Assembly: GCA_905197955.1 (NCBI GenBank)
Contig: CAJKAR010000034.1
Span: 1 to 51,784, forward strand
Source: an uncultured Lentisphaeria bacterium
GTDB lineage: Bacteria; Verrucomicrobiota; Lentisphaeria; Victivallales; UBA1829
Direction of reading: 5' to 3'
DNA: 51,784 nt
In this document: piece after piece, positions 25,479 to 34,159 of the stretch
Position numbering within the stretch: the stretch's first letter is position 1
Layout: each line of letters opens with the position of its first letter
The notes under the pieces: model-generated
The model's input: only the letters and a program-made list of their open reading frames with translations
What the model was told of the DNA's origin: nothing
Database searches by the model: none
Made by a program: the position numbers and the translations under genes

Positions 25479-26684
25479 TTATTTTCCAAGAACCTTCATG
25501 GTGGAGAGAGCAATCATAAGCTCTTCATTGGTCGGCATAACGATCGCCTTCCAAGCGCTGTCATCCGTGGAAATAATTCCTTTTTTGCCGAAGCAGGAAT
25601 CATTCTTTGCAGGATCAATCTTGATATTCAGCGCGGCGATGCCCTCCATCACACGCTTGCGGATGGGCACGGAATACTCGCCGATGCCGCCGGTGAAGAC
25701 AAGCGCTTCGGCTCCGCCGAGAAGAACATAGTAAGCACCAATGTATTTCACAACTCTGCGGACAAACATCTTGAGAGCAAGTTCCGCCTGCGCATTGCCT
25801 TCGGCTGCGGCATTGATCATGTCGCGCATATCGCCGCTGTTGATTCCGCCGATTCCGTAGAGGCCGGATTTCTTGTTCAACGTTTTGTCGAGTTCCTTGG
25901 GGGAGAGCCCAAGTTCGGCAAGACGGATCACCGCTGCGGGGTCCATATCGCCGCAGCGGGTTCCCATCATAAGACCTTCAAGCGGAGTCAGTCCCATGGT
26001 GGTGTCAATCACTTTGCCGTTCTTGACCGCGGCCATGCTGCAGCCGTTGCCGAGGTGGCAGGTGATGATGGTGGTATCTTCCAGCTTCTTGCCGAGGAAT
26101 TCCGCGGTGGAAAGCGTCACATAGTGATGGCTCGTTCCATGGAACCCGTATTTGCGGATGCCGTATTTCTTATAGTATTCATACGGAATCGCGTAGAGAT
26201 AGGCTTCCGGAGGCATGGTCTGATGGAACTGGGTGTCGAACACGCCGACATTGGGAACGCCGGGGAACTCTTTTTCACACGCTTCAATTCCGGTCAGGTT
26301 CGCCGGATTGTGGAGAGGTCCGAGCGGGAAGCATTCGCGAATGATGTCCTTGACCTTCTGATCAACCAGCACCGGTTCCGTAATCTTCTCTCCGCCATGG
26401 AGCACGCGATGTCCGATCGCAGAGACTTCGGAAAGCTCCTTCAGAACCCCGACGGAAGGATCAATCAGCTTTTTGCAGATCTCCGCCAGAGCCCCGGCAT
26501 GATCGGCAATCCGGATTCCGCCTTCGCTCTTGAATCCATCGGGACGTTTGTAAATCATGTTCGGGGAATCGGTCCCCACACGTTCCACCTGTCCGCTTGC
26601 AAGAACCTTGTGCGCTCCGTGTTCCATGTCAAACAGAGTGAATTTGAGTGAAGAACTGCCGGCATTCAATACCAGAATTTTCAT
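25479..26684 (-). CDS. ackA: Acetate kinase
   Basis: The 401-residue enzyme converts acetyl phosphate and ADP to acetate and ATP. Signatures are the N-terminal VLNAGSSSLKF, GHRVLHGG, FDTQFHQTMP, the Y-G-HGTSH segment, CHLGNG and the late FTGGIGEYS. Length is normal. Together with the 2-oxoacid:ferredoxin oxidoreductase it fits a fermentative, anaerobic metabolism. No pta gene is in the window. Start: ATG at 26684, preceded by AGGAAAAATGGAAAA; an in-frame start 39 bases upstream adds an unrelated leader and is rejected. Confidence 0.98.
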   Translation of the reverse strand: MKILVLNAGSSSLKFTLFDMEHGAHKVLASGQVERVGTDSPNMIYKRPDGFKSEGGIRIADHAGALAEICKKLIDPSVGVLKELSEVSAIGHRVLHGGEKITEPVLVDQKVKDIIRECFPLGPLHNPANLTGIEACEKEFPGVPNVGVFDTQFHQTMPPEAYLYAIPYEYYKKYGIRKYGFHGTSHHYVTLSTAEFLGKKLEDTTIITCHLGNGCSMAAVKNGKVIDTTMGLTPLEGLMMGTRCGDMDPAAVIRLAELGLSPKELDKTLNKKSGLYGIGGINSGDMRDMINAAAEGNAQAELALKMFVRRVVKYIGAYYVLLGGAEALVFTGGIGEYSVPIRKRVMEGIAALNIKIDPAKNDSCFGKKGIISTDDSAWKAIVMPTNEELMIALSTMKVLGK

Positions 26685-26736
26685 TTTTCCATTTTTCCTT
26701 GAACCGTTAAAATTGTAATACAATAAAATGATACTT

Positions 26737-26765
26737 AATATAGCATTCTTTTTTCACAGGAACAA
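26737..26765 (-). promoter_or_regulatory. ackA promoter
   Basis: On the minus strand TTGTTC (26765-26760) and TATATT (26742-26737) are 17 bases apart, about 50 bases upstream of the ackA start codon. Confidence 0.6.
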
Positions 26766-26835
26766 GCCGCGATCCGGAAAAAAGAGGAAAAGAAAAAAAA
26801 TTATGGAAATTTTCCCGGATCCTCCCTGCGGGGGG

Positions 26836-26864
26836 TTGACTTTTTTCCGCTTTTCGATTATAAT
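26836..26864 (+). promoter_or_regulatory. Promoter of first GntR/LacI regulator unit
   Basis: TTGACT (26836-26841) and a perfect TATAAT (26859-26864) are separated by 17 bases. The expected start site is about 30 bases before the regulator ATG and overlaps the motif shared with the second regulator promoter. Confidence 0.85.
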
Positions 26865-26878
26865 ATCATATAGAATCA
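26863..26878 (+). promoter_or_regulatory. Candidate operator shared by the two regulator promoters
   Basis: The 16-base motif ATATCATATAgaATCA begins inside the -10 box. It matches 34128-34143 at 14 of 16 positions, in the same place relative to a GntR/LacI-type regulator gene. A further TATCA is at 26898-26902, just before the ATG. The location suits repression of the regulator's own promoter. Confidence 0.5.
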
Positions 26879-26903
26879 AATAACAGCAAAGAAATAATAT
26901 CAA

Positions 26904-28028
26904 ATGGCTATCGAGTTCAAAAAAGATTTACTGTATCGTCAACTGAAAGACGCAATCCTTTCCGGAGAGTATCCGCCGGGAAGCAAGTTTCCGCGCGAAG
27001 TGGAATTTGCCGCCGATCTGGGCGTGGCCTTCGTCACGCTGCGGAGCGCACTGAAAAAACTGGAAGAGGATGGTCTCATCACACGTCTGAGAAGCCGCGG
27101 GACGTTTGTCAACGATCCGGCTTCCGCACAGACGGCCGGAGAATCCAGAAAACGGAAAATTCTGCTGGCGATCAGAGGAGAATCCCATCTGGAAAACATC
27201 ACCGTCAACGTTTTCAACCGGCAGCTCGCGTTCGGCGTGTTCTCTCAGGCGGCATATCATGGGATGACGGCAGATCTCAAAATTTTTCCGCCGGATTCCT
27301 CCTGGGAGGACGAGGCCTCTTATGCCCGGAACAACGGCTACTCCGCCATGATTCTGGACCGCCACAGCCAGCAGATTCTGGAAGACATCCCGTTCGGGAA
27401 TCAGAAGATTCCACTGGTTCTTGTGAACAGGGAAATGGAAAATGTTCCTTCGGTGGTCTGCAATTATGTCTCGGCGATCCGGATGGCGATCCAGCGTCTG
27501 CGGGAACTCGGTCACAGGAATATTCTACTGCTGGACCATGGGAATGATACCGCCATTTTTCAGGAACGTCAGAGCGCATTTCTCGATGAACTGGAACGCG
27601 GCGGAATCCGCGCCCCGAACGACTGTCTGATTACAATGAAAGATGTCGAGTGGAAAGATTATCTCTCCAAAATCACCTCTTCCATGCGGGCGCATCCGGA
27701 AGCGACAGCTATCATTGTACAGTCCTTTTACATGCAGCAATTTGCGGAATATCTGACGAATTCCGGAATTTCCGTTCCGACCGATCTTTCCGTCATTCAA
27801 TGGGGAGAACGCGCCGGATGCGAACGCACCAGTCCCACTCCTTATTCCCTGCTCACGGAACCGAGAACGGAATGCGGTCAGGCAGCCGTCAATCTGCTCC
27901 GGAGAATGCTCGACGGGGAAGACTGTTCCAGTTATCACTTCAAAATCAACGCCGAACTGATCATGCGCAACGGATGCGCTCTTCCGCGCACCCTGCGTCG
28001 CAGTCTGGCAGAAAGCTTTGTCTCATGA
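26904..28028 (+). CDS. GntR-HTH / LacI-type sensor transcriptional regulator
   Basis: The 374-residue regulator joins an N-terminal GntR winged helix (about 5-75: LKDAILSGEYPPGSKFP, then VTLRSALKKLEEDGLITRLRSRGTFV) to a LacI/periplasmic-binding-like sensor domain (about 85-350). The latter has AIRMAIQRLRELGHRNILLLDH and DLSVIQWGERAGCERTSPTPYSLL. Such proteins sense sugars. The neighbours (esterase, heparinase-like lyase, sugar transporter) make a breakdown product of the target polysaccharide the likely ligand. No clear Shine-Dalgarno precedes ATG 26904. Its stop codon overlaps an ATGA just before the prepilin-like gene. Confidence 0.88.
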   Translation: MAIEFKKDLLYRQLKDAILSGEYPPGSKFPREVEFAADLGVAFVTLRSALKKLEEDGLITRLRSRGTFVNDPASAQTAGESRKRKILLAIRGESHLENITVNVFNRQLAFGVFSQAAYHGMTADLKIFPPDSSWEDEASYARNNGYSAMILDRHSQQILEDIPFGNQKIPLVLVNREMENVPSVVCNYVSAIRMAIQRLRELGHRNILLLDHGNDTAIFQERQSAFLDELERGGIRAPNDCLITMKDVEWKDYLSKITSSMRAHPEATAIIVQSFYMQQFAEYLTNSGISVPTDLSVIQWGERAGCERTSPTPYSLLTEPRTECGQAAVNLLRRMLDGEDCSSYHFKINAELIMRNGCALPRTLRRSLAESFVS

Positions 28029-28060
28029 ATACGACCGAAACCAGCAAAAGGAAATACTCC

Positions 28061-28813
28061 ATGAACAGCAGAAAAATTTTCACATTGATAGAACTTCTAG
28101 TCGTAATTGCCATCATTGCGATTCTGGCGGCCCTTCTTCTTCCCGCTCTTGGAAAGGCGCGGCAGAAGGCGTTTGACATCTCCTGCCGCAGCAATCTGAA
28201 AAACAACGGAGCGGCACAGGCGCTCTATTCCGGAGATTTCGACGACTGGATTGTTCCCGGTCAGGATACGGGAGACCGGACATGGGTCGTCCTGCTTTCC
28301 GGAGTCAATCACTGGGGGGGAAATCCGATCCTACCGAACTACGGCATCCGTTACTACGGACGGACCATGACCAAAGGCACACAGGTCTGTCCCTCCGAAT
28401 CGCTTCCTTTCGCCGCCAATCAGTTTGACGCCGGTCATTACGGAATGAACACCTGCTCCGGTGGCGATCTGAAGAGGAGCGATGATTCTCGTTTCATCGG
28501 AAAAAAACTGACCTCCATCCGCATTCCCTCCCGCGCGGTTTTCGCCGGAGACATCATCAAAAAAACAACCCCCAATGTGGTCGCAAACCTGATGTTCCTG
28601 GGATTCCGTCACAACACCTCTCTCGCGGATTCCTCCCGCAACCCGGATTCGCAGAACTATCCTTCCGACATGAATGCAACAGCAAACATCGTCTATCTCG
28701 ACGGCCACCAGGGCAATATCACATATCCGCAGGCACGCACAATCTCCGCCTGGATGGATCAGCCCAGCGATCCGAACATGAACTTCTTTTTCCAGGGGAT
28801 CCAGTTTCCATGA
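28061..28813 (+). CDS. Prepilin-like (H-X9-DG type) protein, unit 1
   Basis: The 250-residue protein begins with a type IV pilin-like segment, FTLIELLVVIAIIAILAALL, with Glu at +5 and a hydrophobic helix. A globular domain follows that ends with IVYLDGHQGNI, the DGH end of the prepilin-associated H-X9-DG module. The expected Gly before the processing site is Ile here (RKI/F). Such proteins are numerous in Lentisphaerae and Planctomycetes; function is unknown. Start: ATG at 28061 with AAAAGG nine bases upstream. An ATG at 28025 overlapping the regulator stop would add 12 residues. The stop overlaps the esterase start by ATGA. Confidence 0.85.
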   Translation: MNSRKIFTLIELLVVIAIIAILAALLLPALGKARQKAFDISCRSNLKNNGAAQALYSGDFDDWIVPGQDTGDRTWVVLLSGVNHWGGNPILPNYGIRYYGRTMTKGTQVCPSESLPFAANQFDAGHYGMNTCSGGDLKRSDDSRFIGKKLTSIRIPSRAVFAGDIIKKTTPNVVANLMFLGFRHNTSLADSSRNPDSQNYPSDMNATANIVYLDGHQGNITYPQARTISAWMDQPSDPNMNFFFQGIQFP

Positions 28814-29994
28814 AAGAACCATCCGTCAAAAGTCCCGTCAGGAAAGCGGACTCTCCGTTTCGCAATGTGGAACGTTTTTTCGACATTCCGGAACAATATC
28901 CGGCAGAGCTTTTTTCCTATCCCGGTATCACGCAGACTTTTTACGACAGCGTCCCGTATCATGGAAAACCGACCCGTGTCTTCGCCTGTTACGGACTTCC
29001 GGAAAACGCAGCGCCGGAACATCCCGTCCCTGGAATTGTCCTGATTCATGGAGGGGGCGCAAGCGCTCTTGCCGACTGGGTCGAACTCTGGAACCGGCGC
29101 GGCTATGCGGCAATCTCCATGGACACCTGCGGAGGTATTCCCTGCTGGGCTCCGAACGCCTATTTTGCAAAATGGCCGAGGCATCCGTTCTCCGGACCGA
29201 AAGGATGGGGACAGAGCATGTATGATGTCGATCTACCTCCGGAGGATCAATGGCCCTATCATGCAGCAGCGGCCGTCATGCTGGCTCATTCGCTGCTGCG
29301 GTCGCTGCCGGGAGTGGATCCGGAGCGGATCGGCGTTACCGGAGTCTCCTGGGGAGGCGTCACCGCCGCAACGGTCGCGGGACTCGATCCGAGATTCCGT
29401 TTCGCCATTCCGGTTTACGGATGCGGATTCATGAACGAAGAATCCTCCGCGCTGAACTTCGAACACCCCCGCATGACTCCGGAACGCTGTGATCGCTGGT
29501 ACGAACTGTGGGATCCCGGACACTATCTGCCGAATGCGGATCTGCCACTACTTTTCTTTTCCGGAAGCAACGACTTTGCCTTTCCACCCGATGCTCTTCA
29601 GAAATCGTTCGATGCCGTTCCAAACGAGGGGAAACGTCTTTCGGTCCGGGTTGCCTACCCGCACGGCATGACTCAGTGCTGGAACGAAGAGACCATCTTC
29701 GATTTCGCCGATTCCATTCTGGCAAAACGGAACGTTCCGGAACTTGCAAAGATCGAAATCAGCGGAAATGAGGTCGCTGTTCCAATGAAGTGTGACCGCA
29801 AAATCCGCCTTGCGGAACTCAACTTCACACGGGCGACCGGCTACTGGCAGGACCGCATCTGGAACCGGGTTCCGGCACAAATCGAAAACGGACGGCTGAT
29901 CGCCCGGATTCCACGCGCCGCAAGCGCACTCTATTTCAATCTCTTCACGGAAAACGACTGCTGTTACAGTTCCAGCATTCTCATTCTTCAATAG
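28810..29994 (+). CDS. Acetyl-xylan esterase / dienelactone hydrolase-like enzyme
   Basis: A 394-residue alpha/beta hydrolase. The oxyanion region is IVLIHGGGASA, the nucleophile elbow GVSWGG has Ser180, and the likely triad partners are Asp255 (SGSNDFAFPP) and His285 (PHGMT). A small beta-rich C-terminal region (about 315-394) follows the catalytic domain. No signal peptide is visible, so it is probably cytoplasmic and deacylates imported oligosaccharides. It overlaps the prepilin-like gene by four bases and is followed 27 bases later by the lyase gene. Substrate is unknown. Confidence 0.85.
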   Translation: MKEPSVKSPVRKADSPFRNVERFFDIPEQYPAELFSYPGITQTFYDSVPYHGKPTRVFACYGLPENAAPEHPVPGIVLIHGGGASALADWVELWNRRGYAAISMDTCGGIPCWAPNAYFAKWPRHPFSGPKGWGQSMYDVDLPPEDQWPYHAAAAVMLAHSLLRSLPGVDPERIGVTGVSWGGVTAATVAGLDPRFRFAIPVYGCGFMNEESSALNFEHPRMTPERCDRWYELWDPGHYLPNADLPLLFFSGSNDFAFPPDALQKSFDAVPNEGKRLSVRVAYPHGMTQCWNEETIFDFADSILAKRNVPELAKIEISGNEVAVPMKCDRKIRLAELNFTRATGYWQDRIWNRVPAQIENGRLIARIPRAASALYFNLFTENDCCYSSSILILQ

Positions 29995-30021
29995 GATTTC
30001 AAGGAAAGGAGTTCTTTATTC

Positions 30022-32553
30022 ATGCTTGAAAGAATCAGCACATACTTTTCTCTTCTGCTTCTCTGCGGAGGAGTGCTTGCCGCATCCCCGGAAAATCTCC
30101 GGGAAATCCCTTCCGGGGAAACGTTGTGGACTCATTCCGGAACCGTCGAACTGAACACCGGGGACAAACAGATCTGGCAAAAACTGCCGAAAAAGAAAAT
30201 CACATTCACACTCCCGGAAATTTCCAAAGGAAAAACACCGCTCCTCCGTTTCCAGGCGATCCGACTGACAGGAGATCCCAAGCGAGGCGGCCATCGATAT
30301 GCTCCGGTTCTGATTCTCAACGGCAAAGAACTCGGACTGCTGACCGATTCCGGCAAAGCCCGTCTCGTCAACCGCCCGCTCTATCTTCCGAATTCCTGGA
30401 GCCGCGGCTACAAAAAACGCATGTATTACTTTGAAACCCAGCATTACACCGCTCTGCTCACACCGATTGCTCACGACAACGGAAAAGCCATTCCGTGGGA
30501 ATATGTTTTCGATATTTCCGATGCCGTAAAACCCGGCACCAATACTCTGGAACTCATTCATGACGGCAACCCGGCAGATGGCCCCACGCGCATTTCCTTT
30601 TCCGGACTCTCCGTTTCAGCCGTTGACACCGCCGCCCTGGACCAGGTCCGCACGAAAGCCCCCCGCGTTCTCTCCGCAACGGAAAAGACCGATTTCCTGC
30701 TCGACAGGGTCAAAGCGGATCATCCGCTGAAAAAAATACAGAACGAATCCGATCCGCAGAAAAGAGTGCTCTTGACAGCCGATTATTTCAAAAACAGAAC
30801 ACCCCGCGTTCTGACAGTTGCCGGAGTCATCACAAAACGCGGAACGCAACTTTCCCCCGCGAAGAAAAAACGTGTGGACGATGCCGTCCAAAACCGGATT
30901 GCCTCCTACCTGAGCGGCTATCCGGTGGAACAATACGGAGACAAGGTGGACTATCTGACGAACCGCGCTCATGACCGGAACGCGGACTGGATCGCCCAGC
31001 ACAACCGGCTCGGACTCATCCGCGAACTCGCCGAAGCATGGCGCATGACCGGAAATGAAACCTATGCAAAAGCAGCCGTCCGTCATCTCGACCACTGGTG
31101 CGATGTTGCCGAACGCAATTTCCAGCCCGGCACGCTTCCGATCTGGAACTCGCTGAACAGCGGAGTCCGGGGACGAAATCTCAGCGGGACCATTGATCTC
31201 ATGCTCGACTATCCCGGCCTGAAAGCAGAATCCCTCCTCTCCTGGCTCTATGTTCTGTATCTGCACGGAGATTACCTCCAGAACTGCGGCAGGACTCCCG
31301 GCAACTGGGGGATCACCGAGGCGGAAGGACTCGTCTGCTGCGGACTCTATCTGCCGGAACTCGCCGAGGCCGATCTCTGGAGCCGAACCGGACTCCAGCA
31401 GCAGAACAGAACTTTCTCCAGCCATCTGCTTCCCGACGGTATGGACAAGGAACTCAACTGGGGCTATTTCTATTATGTCACGATCCTCGGCCACTGGGAT
31501 GCCTCCTGGCTGGTCCGGCTCAACAACCGGACCGATCTGAAAGAGTTCATGATTCCGCCGGAAAAGTTTGAACGTCTTTACACGGTCATCGCCAATTTTC
31601 TCCATCCGGACTTCCGGAACGCAGCCTGGGGTGACGCATGGGATGAACTCGCCATCAATAAAATGAGACTCGCCTCCTCCCGATTCCCTGCAAATGATTT
31701 CTTCCGCTACATCACGACCGGACGGAAAGAGGGTAAAGCTCCGGAAAAACTGTATCATGCCCTTCCGAATGCCGGATTCTATTCCGTCCGCAGCGGATGG
31801 GATGCCAACGCGGTCCACCTGCTCATCAAAAACGGGCCAGACGGAGGATGGCACAATCATAACGACAACCTGACGTTCGAACTGTTCGCATATGGACGCA
31901 ACCTGACACCCGATACCGGCAACTTCACCTACAATTTCCTCCGCGGGCGTGCCTGGTATTTGCAGACCGCACAGCATCAGACACTGACTCTCGACGGCAG
32001 GAATTCCGCCTTCGCTCCGAAACATCTCGGAACGGAACATGCGCCGGACTTCACGGCGATTCAACTGGAAAATCAGAGTTATCCGAATCTGAAACACCGC
32101 CGCGCATTCGCCTTTCTGGACGGGAAATACCTGCTGATCCTCGATGACGCCATTGGTTCTGCCAAGGGAGAAGTCGCCCTGCACTTTCAGACTGCGCCGG
32201 GAGCGGATGTATCGCTTCAGCCGGAGGCCCTCTCCTGTCATACTCTGTTCCCGGAAGGAGCGAACCTGCTGATTCAAATGCTTCCGCAGAAAGGGGTATC
32301 GCTCACGAAATCCATCGGGAAAAAAGCGAATAACGGACTGCAGACCGATCGTCCCGCAATCCGGTTCGCAAAACAGAAAGACGGCTCATCTTCTCTTTCC
32401 TTTGTCACGGCTCTGGTGCCATACAGAGGGACACGGATTCCGGAAGTCAGTCTGAAGAGTCTGTCCGACGAACGAATCGAAATCCGAATCGACGGAAAAA
32501 CTTATCGTCTCCGCCATGTGCCGGAAAAAAATCTACTGAAACTGGAACCCTGA
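30022..32553 (+). CDS. Secreted heparinase II/III-like polysaccharide lyase
   Basis: The 843-residue protein has a signal peptide (about 1-20, ending GVLAA). An N-terminal beta-rich region (about 20-210) is followed by an (alpha/alpha) toroid (about 230-590). The heparinase II/III C-terminal beta domain begins near 595, with the signature WHNHNDNLTFEL (H611, N614, D615) and TPDTGNFTYN. Such enzymes cleave uronic-acid polysaccharides by beta-elimination in the periplasm or outside. The exact polymer cannot be told from sequence. Start: ATG at 30022 with AAAGGAG upstream. It lies between the esterase and a transporter in one transcript. Confidence 0.87.
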   Translation: MLERISTYFSLLLLCGGVLAASPENLREIPSGETLWTHSGTVELNTGDKQIWQKLPKKKITFTLPEISKGKTPLLRFQAIRLTGDPKRGGHRYAPVLILNGKELGLLTDSGKARLVNRPLYLPNSWSRGYKKRMYYFETQHYTALLTPIAHDNGKAIPWEYVFDISDAVKPGTNTLELIHDGNPADGPTRISFSGLSVSAVDTAALDQVRTKAPRVLSATEKTDFLLDRVKADHPLKKIQNESDPQKRVLLTADYFKNRTPRVLTVAGVITKRGTQLSPAKKKRVDDAVQNRIASYLSGYPVEQYGDKVDYLTNRAHDRNADWIAQHNRLGLIRELAEAWRMTGNETYAKAAVRHLDHWCDVAERNFQPGTLPIWNSLNSGVRGRNLSGTIDLMLDYPGLKAESLLSWLYVLYLHGDYLQNCGRTPGNWGITEAEGLVCCGLYLPELAEADLWSRTGLQQQNRTFSSHLLPDGMDKELNWGYFYYVTILGHWDASWLVRLNNRTDLKEFMIPPEKFERLYTVIANFLHPDFRNAAWGDAWDELAINKMRLASSRFPANDFFRYITTGRKEGKAPEKLYHALPNAGFYSVRSGWDANAVHLLIKNGPDGGWHNHNDNLTFELFAYGRNLTPDTGNFTYNFLRGRAWYLQTAQHQTLTLDGRNSAFAPKHLGTEHAPDFTAIQLENQSYPNLKHRRAFAFLDGKYLLILDDAIGSAKGEVALHFQTAPGADVSLQPEALSCHTLFPEGANLLIQMLPQKGVSLTKSIGKKANNGLQTDRPAIRFAKQKDGSSSLSFVTALVPYRGTRIPEVSLKSLSDERIEIRIDGKTYRLRHVPEKNLLKLEP

Positions 32554-32583
32554 TCACAACATAGACAGAAAGACCCATTCCCC

Positions 32584-33924
32584 ATGCCGTTCTTCAAAAG
32601 CCCGGATAAAAATCAGATCTGGACCGTCGGCACCCTGAGTTATACGTTCAGCGGTATCGTGACATTGTTCAGTCTGCTCCTGCTTGGAGACTTTGCCAAT
32701 TCCATCAAAGGGCGTTCCGTCTTCCAGCTGGTCCAGCTGATGTTCAAGACCTACGGAGCAAGCGATTTTCTGAACACCCTGATGATCGTCTCCCTGCCCT
32801 GTGTGCTCGGATTGATTCTGGGACCGTTTGTCAGCGTCCATTCGGACCGGTGCAGGAGCCGCTGGGGGCGCCGCATTCCGTATCTGGCGCTGACGACCCC
32901 GGTCGCGGCTCTCGCGATTGCCGGCTTTGCATACAGTCCGATGATCGGACGGATGATTGCGGGAGTCTTCGGAACAGCGGAAAATCCGGCCATTCTCTGG
33001 ACTCTCGGAATCTTCTGGGGGATCTTCGAGGTGGCAACCGTCATTTCCGGAGCAATCTTCGGAGCGCTGGTCAACGATGTGGTTCCGCATCAGCTGCTCG
33101 GGCGCTTCTACGGACTCTTCCGCATTGTCTCGCTCCTCTGCGGAATCCTTTTCAATTTCTGGTTTCTCGGTTTTGCCGCGACCCATTCGCATATTCTGTT
33201 TCTCTCGGTGGCGATTGTCTACGGAGTCGGATTTCTCTACATGTGTCTGAAAATCAGAGAGGGAGAATATCCGCCGCCGGAAAGGATGGAACGCAGAGGA
33301 ATGTTCGCCGCCATCGCGGAATACTGCCGGGAATGCTATTCCAAGCCATACTATCTGCTGATCTATTTTTTCGGAACGGCGATGGCGCTTGCAATCTCTC
33401 CGGTCAACTCCTTTTCCATGTTCTATGCGCAGGAGCTGAAGATCGATATGGATATATACGGCAAATTCCTTGCTGTAACTTACATGATCTCTTTTGTGCT
33501 CTCCTATTTCCTCGGAATGCTTGCCGACAAGATCCATCCGCTGCGCGCCTCGATTCTCTTCATGGGACTTTACGCGATAATGGGGATCGTCTCCTCCTTT
33601 TTCATCCATGATACAGCAAGCTATGGAGTCGCCTTTATTGCCCACGGGGTTCTCGCAGGAGGGTATCTGACGGTCAGCGCGTCCCTGTTCCAGCGTCTTC
33701 TTCCTCGGGCGCAGTTTGCGCAATACAGCTCCGCCGGAGGTTTGATCAGCAGCATTGTCATGATCCTGCTGGTGCCGGTCATCGGGAAATTTCTCGACTG
33801 GACAGGCCATCAATATCAGTACACCTATCTTCTCGGGGGACTGATCGCTCTTCTGAGCGTTGTTCTCGGACTCGTTCTTTACAGGGAGTTCCGCAAACGC
33901 AATGCGGAATCTGAAGATCTGTAA
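32584..33924 (+). CDS. GPH/MFS-type sugar transporter
   Basis: The 446-residue membrane protein has about 12 transmembrane helices. The loop GPFVSVHSDRCRSRWGRRIPYL after the second helix is characteristic of MFS and glycoside-pentoside-hexuronide cation symporters. A second loop (ILMDKIH-like, LADKIHPLRAS) is the half-repeat. It is the last gene of unit 1, 30 bases after the lyase. It likely imports the oligosaccharides or uronides released by that lyase. Substrate assignment is inference from context. Confidence 0.88.
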   Translation: MPFFKSPDKNQIWTVGTLSYTFSGIVTLFSLLLLGDFANSIKGRSVFQLVQLMFKTYGASDFLNTLMIVSLPCVLGLILGPFVSVHSDRCRSRWGRRIPYLALTTPVAALAIAGFAYSPMIGRMIAGVFGTAENPAILWTLGIFWGIFEVATVISGAIFGALVNDVVPHQLLGRFYGLFRIVSLLCGILFNFWFLGFAATHSHILFLSVAIVYGVGFLYMCLKIREGEYPPPERMERRGMFAAIAEYCRECYSKPYYLLIYFFGTAMALAISPVNSFSMFYAQELKIDMDIYGKFLAVTYMISFVLSYFLGMLADKIHPLRASILFMGLYAIMGIVSSFFIHDTASYGVAFIAHGVLAGGYLTVSASLFQRLLPRAQFAQYSSAGGLISSIVMILLVPVIGKFLDWTGHQYQYTYLLGGLIALLSVVLGLVLYREFRKRNAESEDL

Positions 33925-33938
33925 CCTCTTCCTCCCCC

Positions 33939-33962
33939 GCCGCCGGCATATCACCCGGCGGC
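33939..33962 (+). terminator. Possible terminator of unit 1
   Basis: An 8-bp GC-rich stem (33939-33946 with 33955-33962) lies 14 bases after the transporter stop. It is followed by AAAACC, then a second small repeat with TTTT, so it is not a classical T-run terminator. Confidence 0.4.
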
Positions 33963-34080
33963 AAAACCGTGTTTTGGAAAATGTTTTTCCGAAACCTTCT
34001 TCCTCTCTTTCTGAAATCAGGTCAGGCAAATCCAGCCCCGCTTTTTTCCAGAAAAATAATGTTTTTTTTCAAAAACCCTC

Positions 34081-34109
34081 TTGACTTTTCCCGGATTATG
34101 GACGATAAT
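34081..34109 (+). promoter_or_regulatory. Promoter of second GntR/LacI regulator unit
   Basis: TTGACT (34081-34086) and GATAAT (34104-34109) are separated by 17 bases. The -35 box is identical to that of the first regulator promoter. Confidence 0.75.
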
Positions 34110-34112
34110 ATA

Positions 34113-34143
34113 TATCATAATTGATACATATCATATACGATCA
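34113..34143 (+). promoter_or_regulatory. Candidate operator array of second regulator
   Basis: Three half-sites alternate: TATCA (34113-34117), TGATA (34122-34126) and TATCA (34129-34133). They make two overlapping inverted repeats. The right part (34128-34143) matches the motif at 26863-26878 at 14 of 16 bases. Position just downstream of the -10 box suits autorepression. Confidence 0.55.
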
Positions 34144-34159
34144 GCAACCGGAAAAAGAA

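Noticed and set aside
30616..34029. Minus-strand frames of about 550 and 490 codons opposite the lyase and transporter genes
   Set aside because: Antisense to genes with clear signal peptide, lyase motif or membrane helices; no independent evidence.
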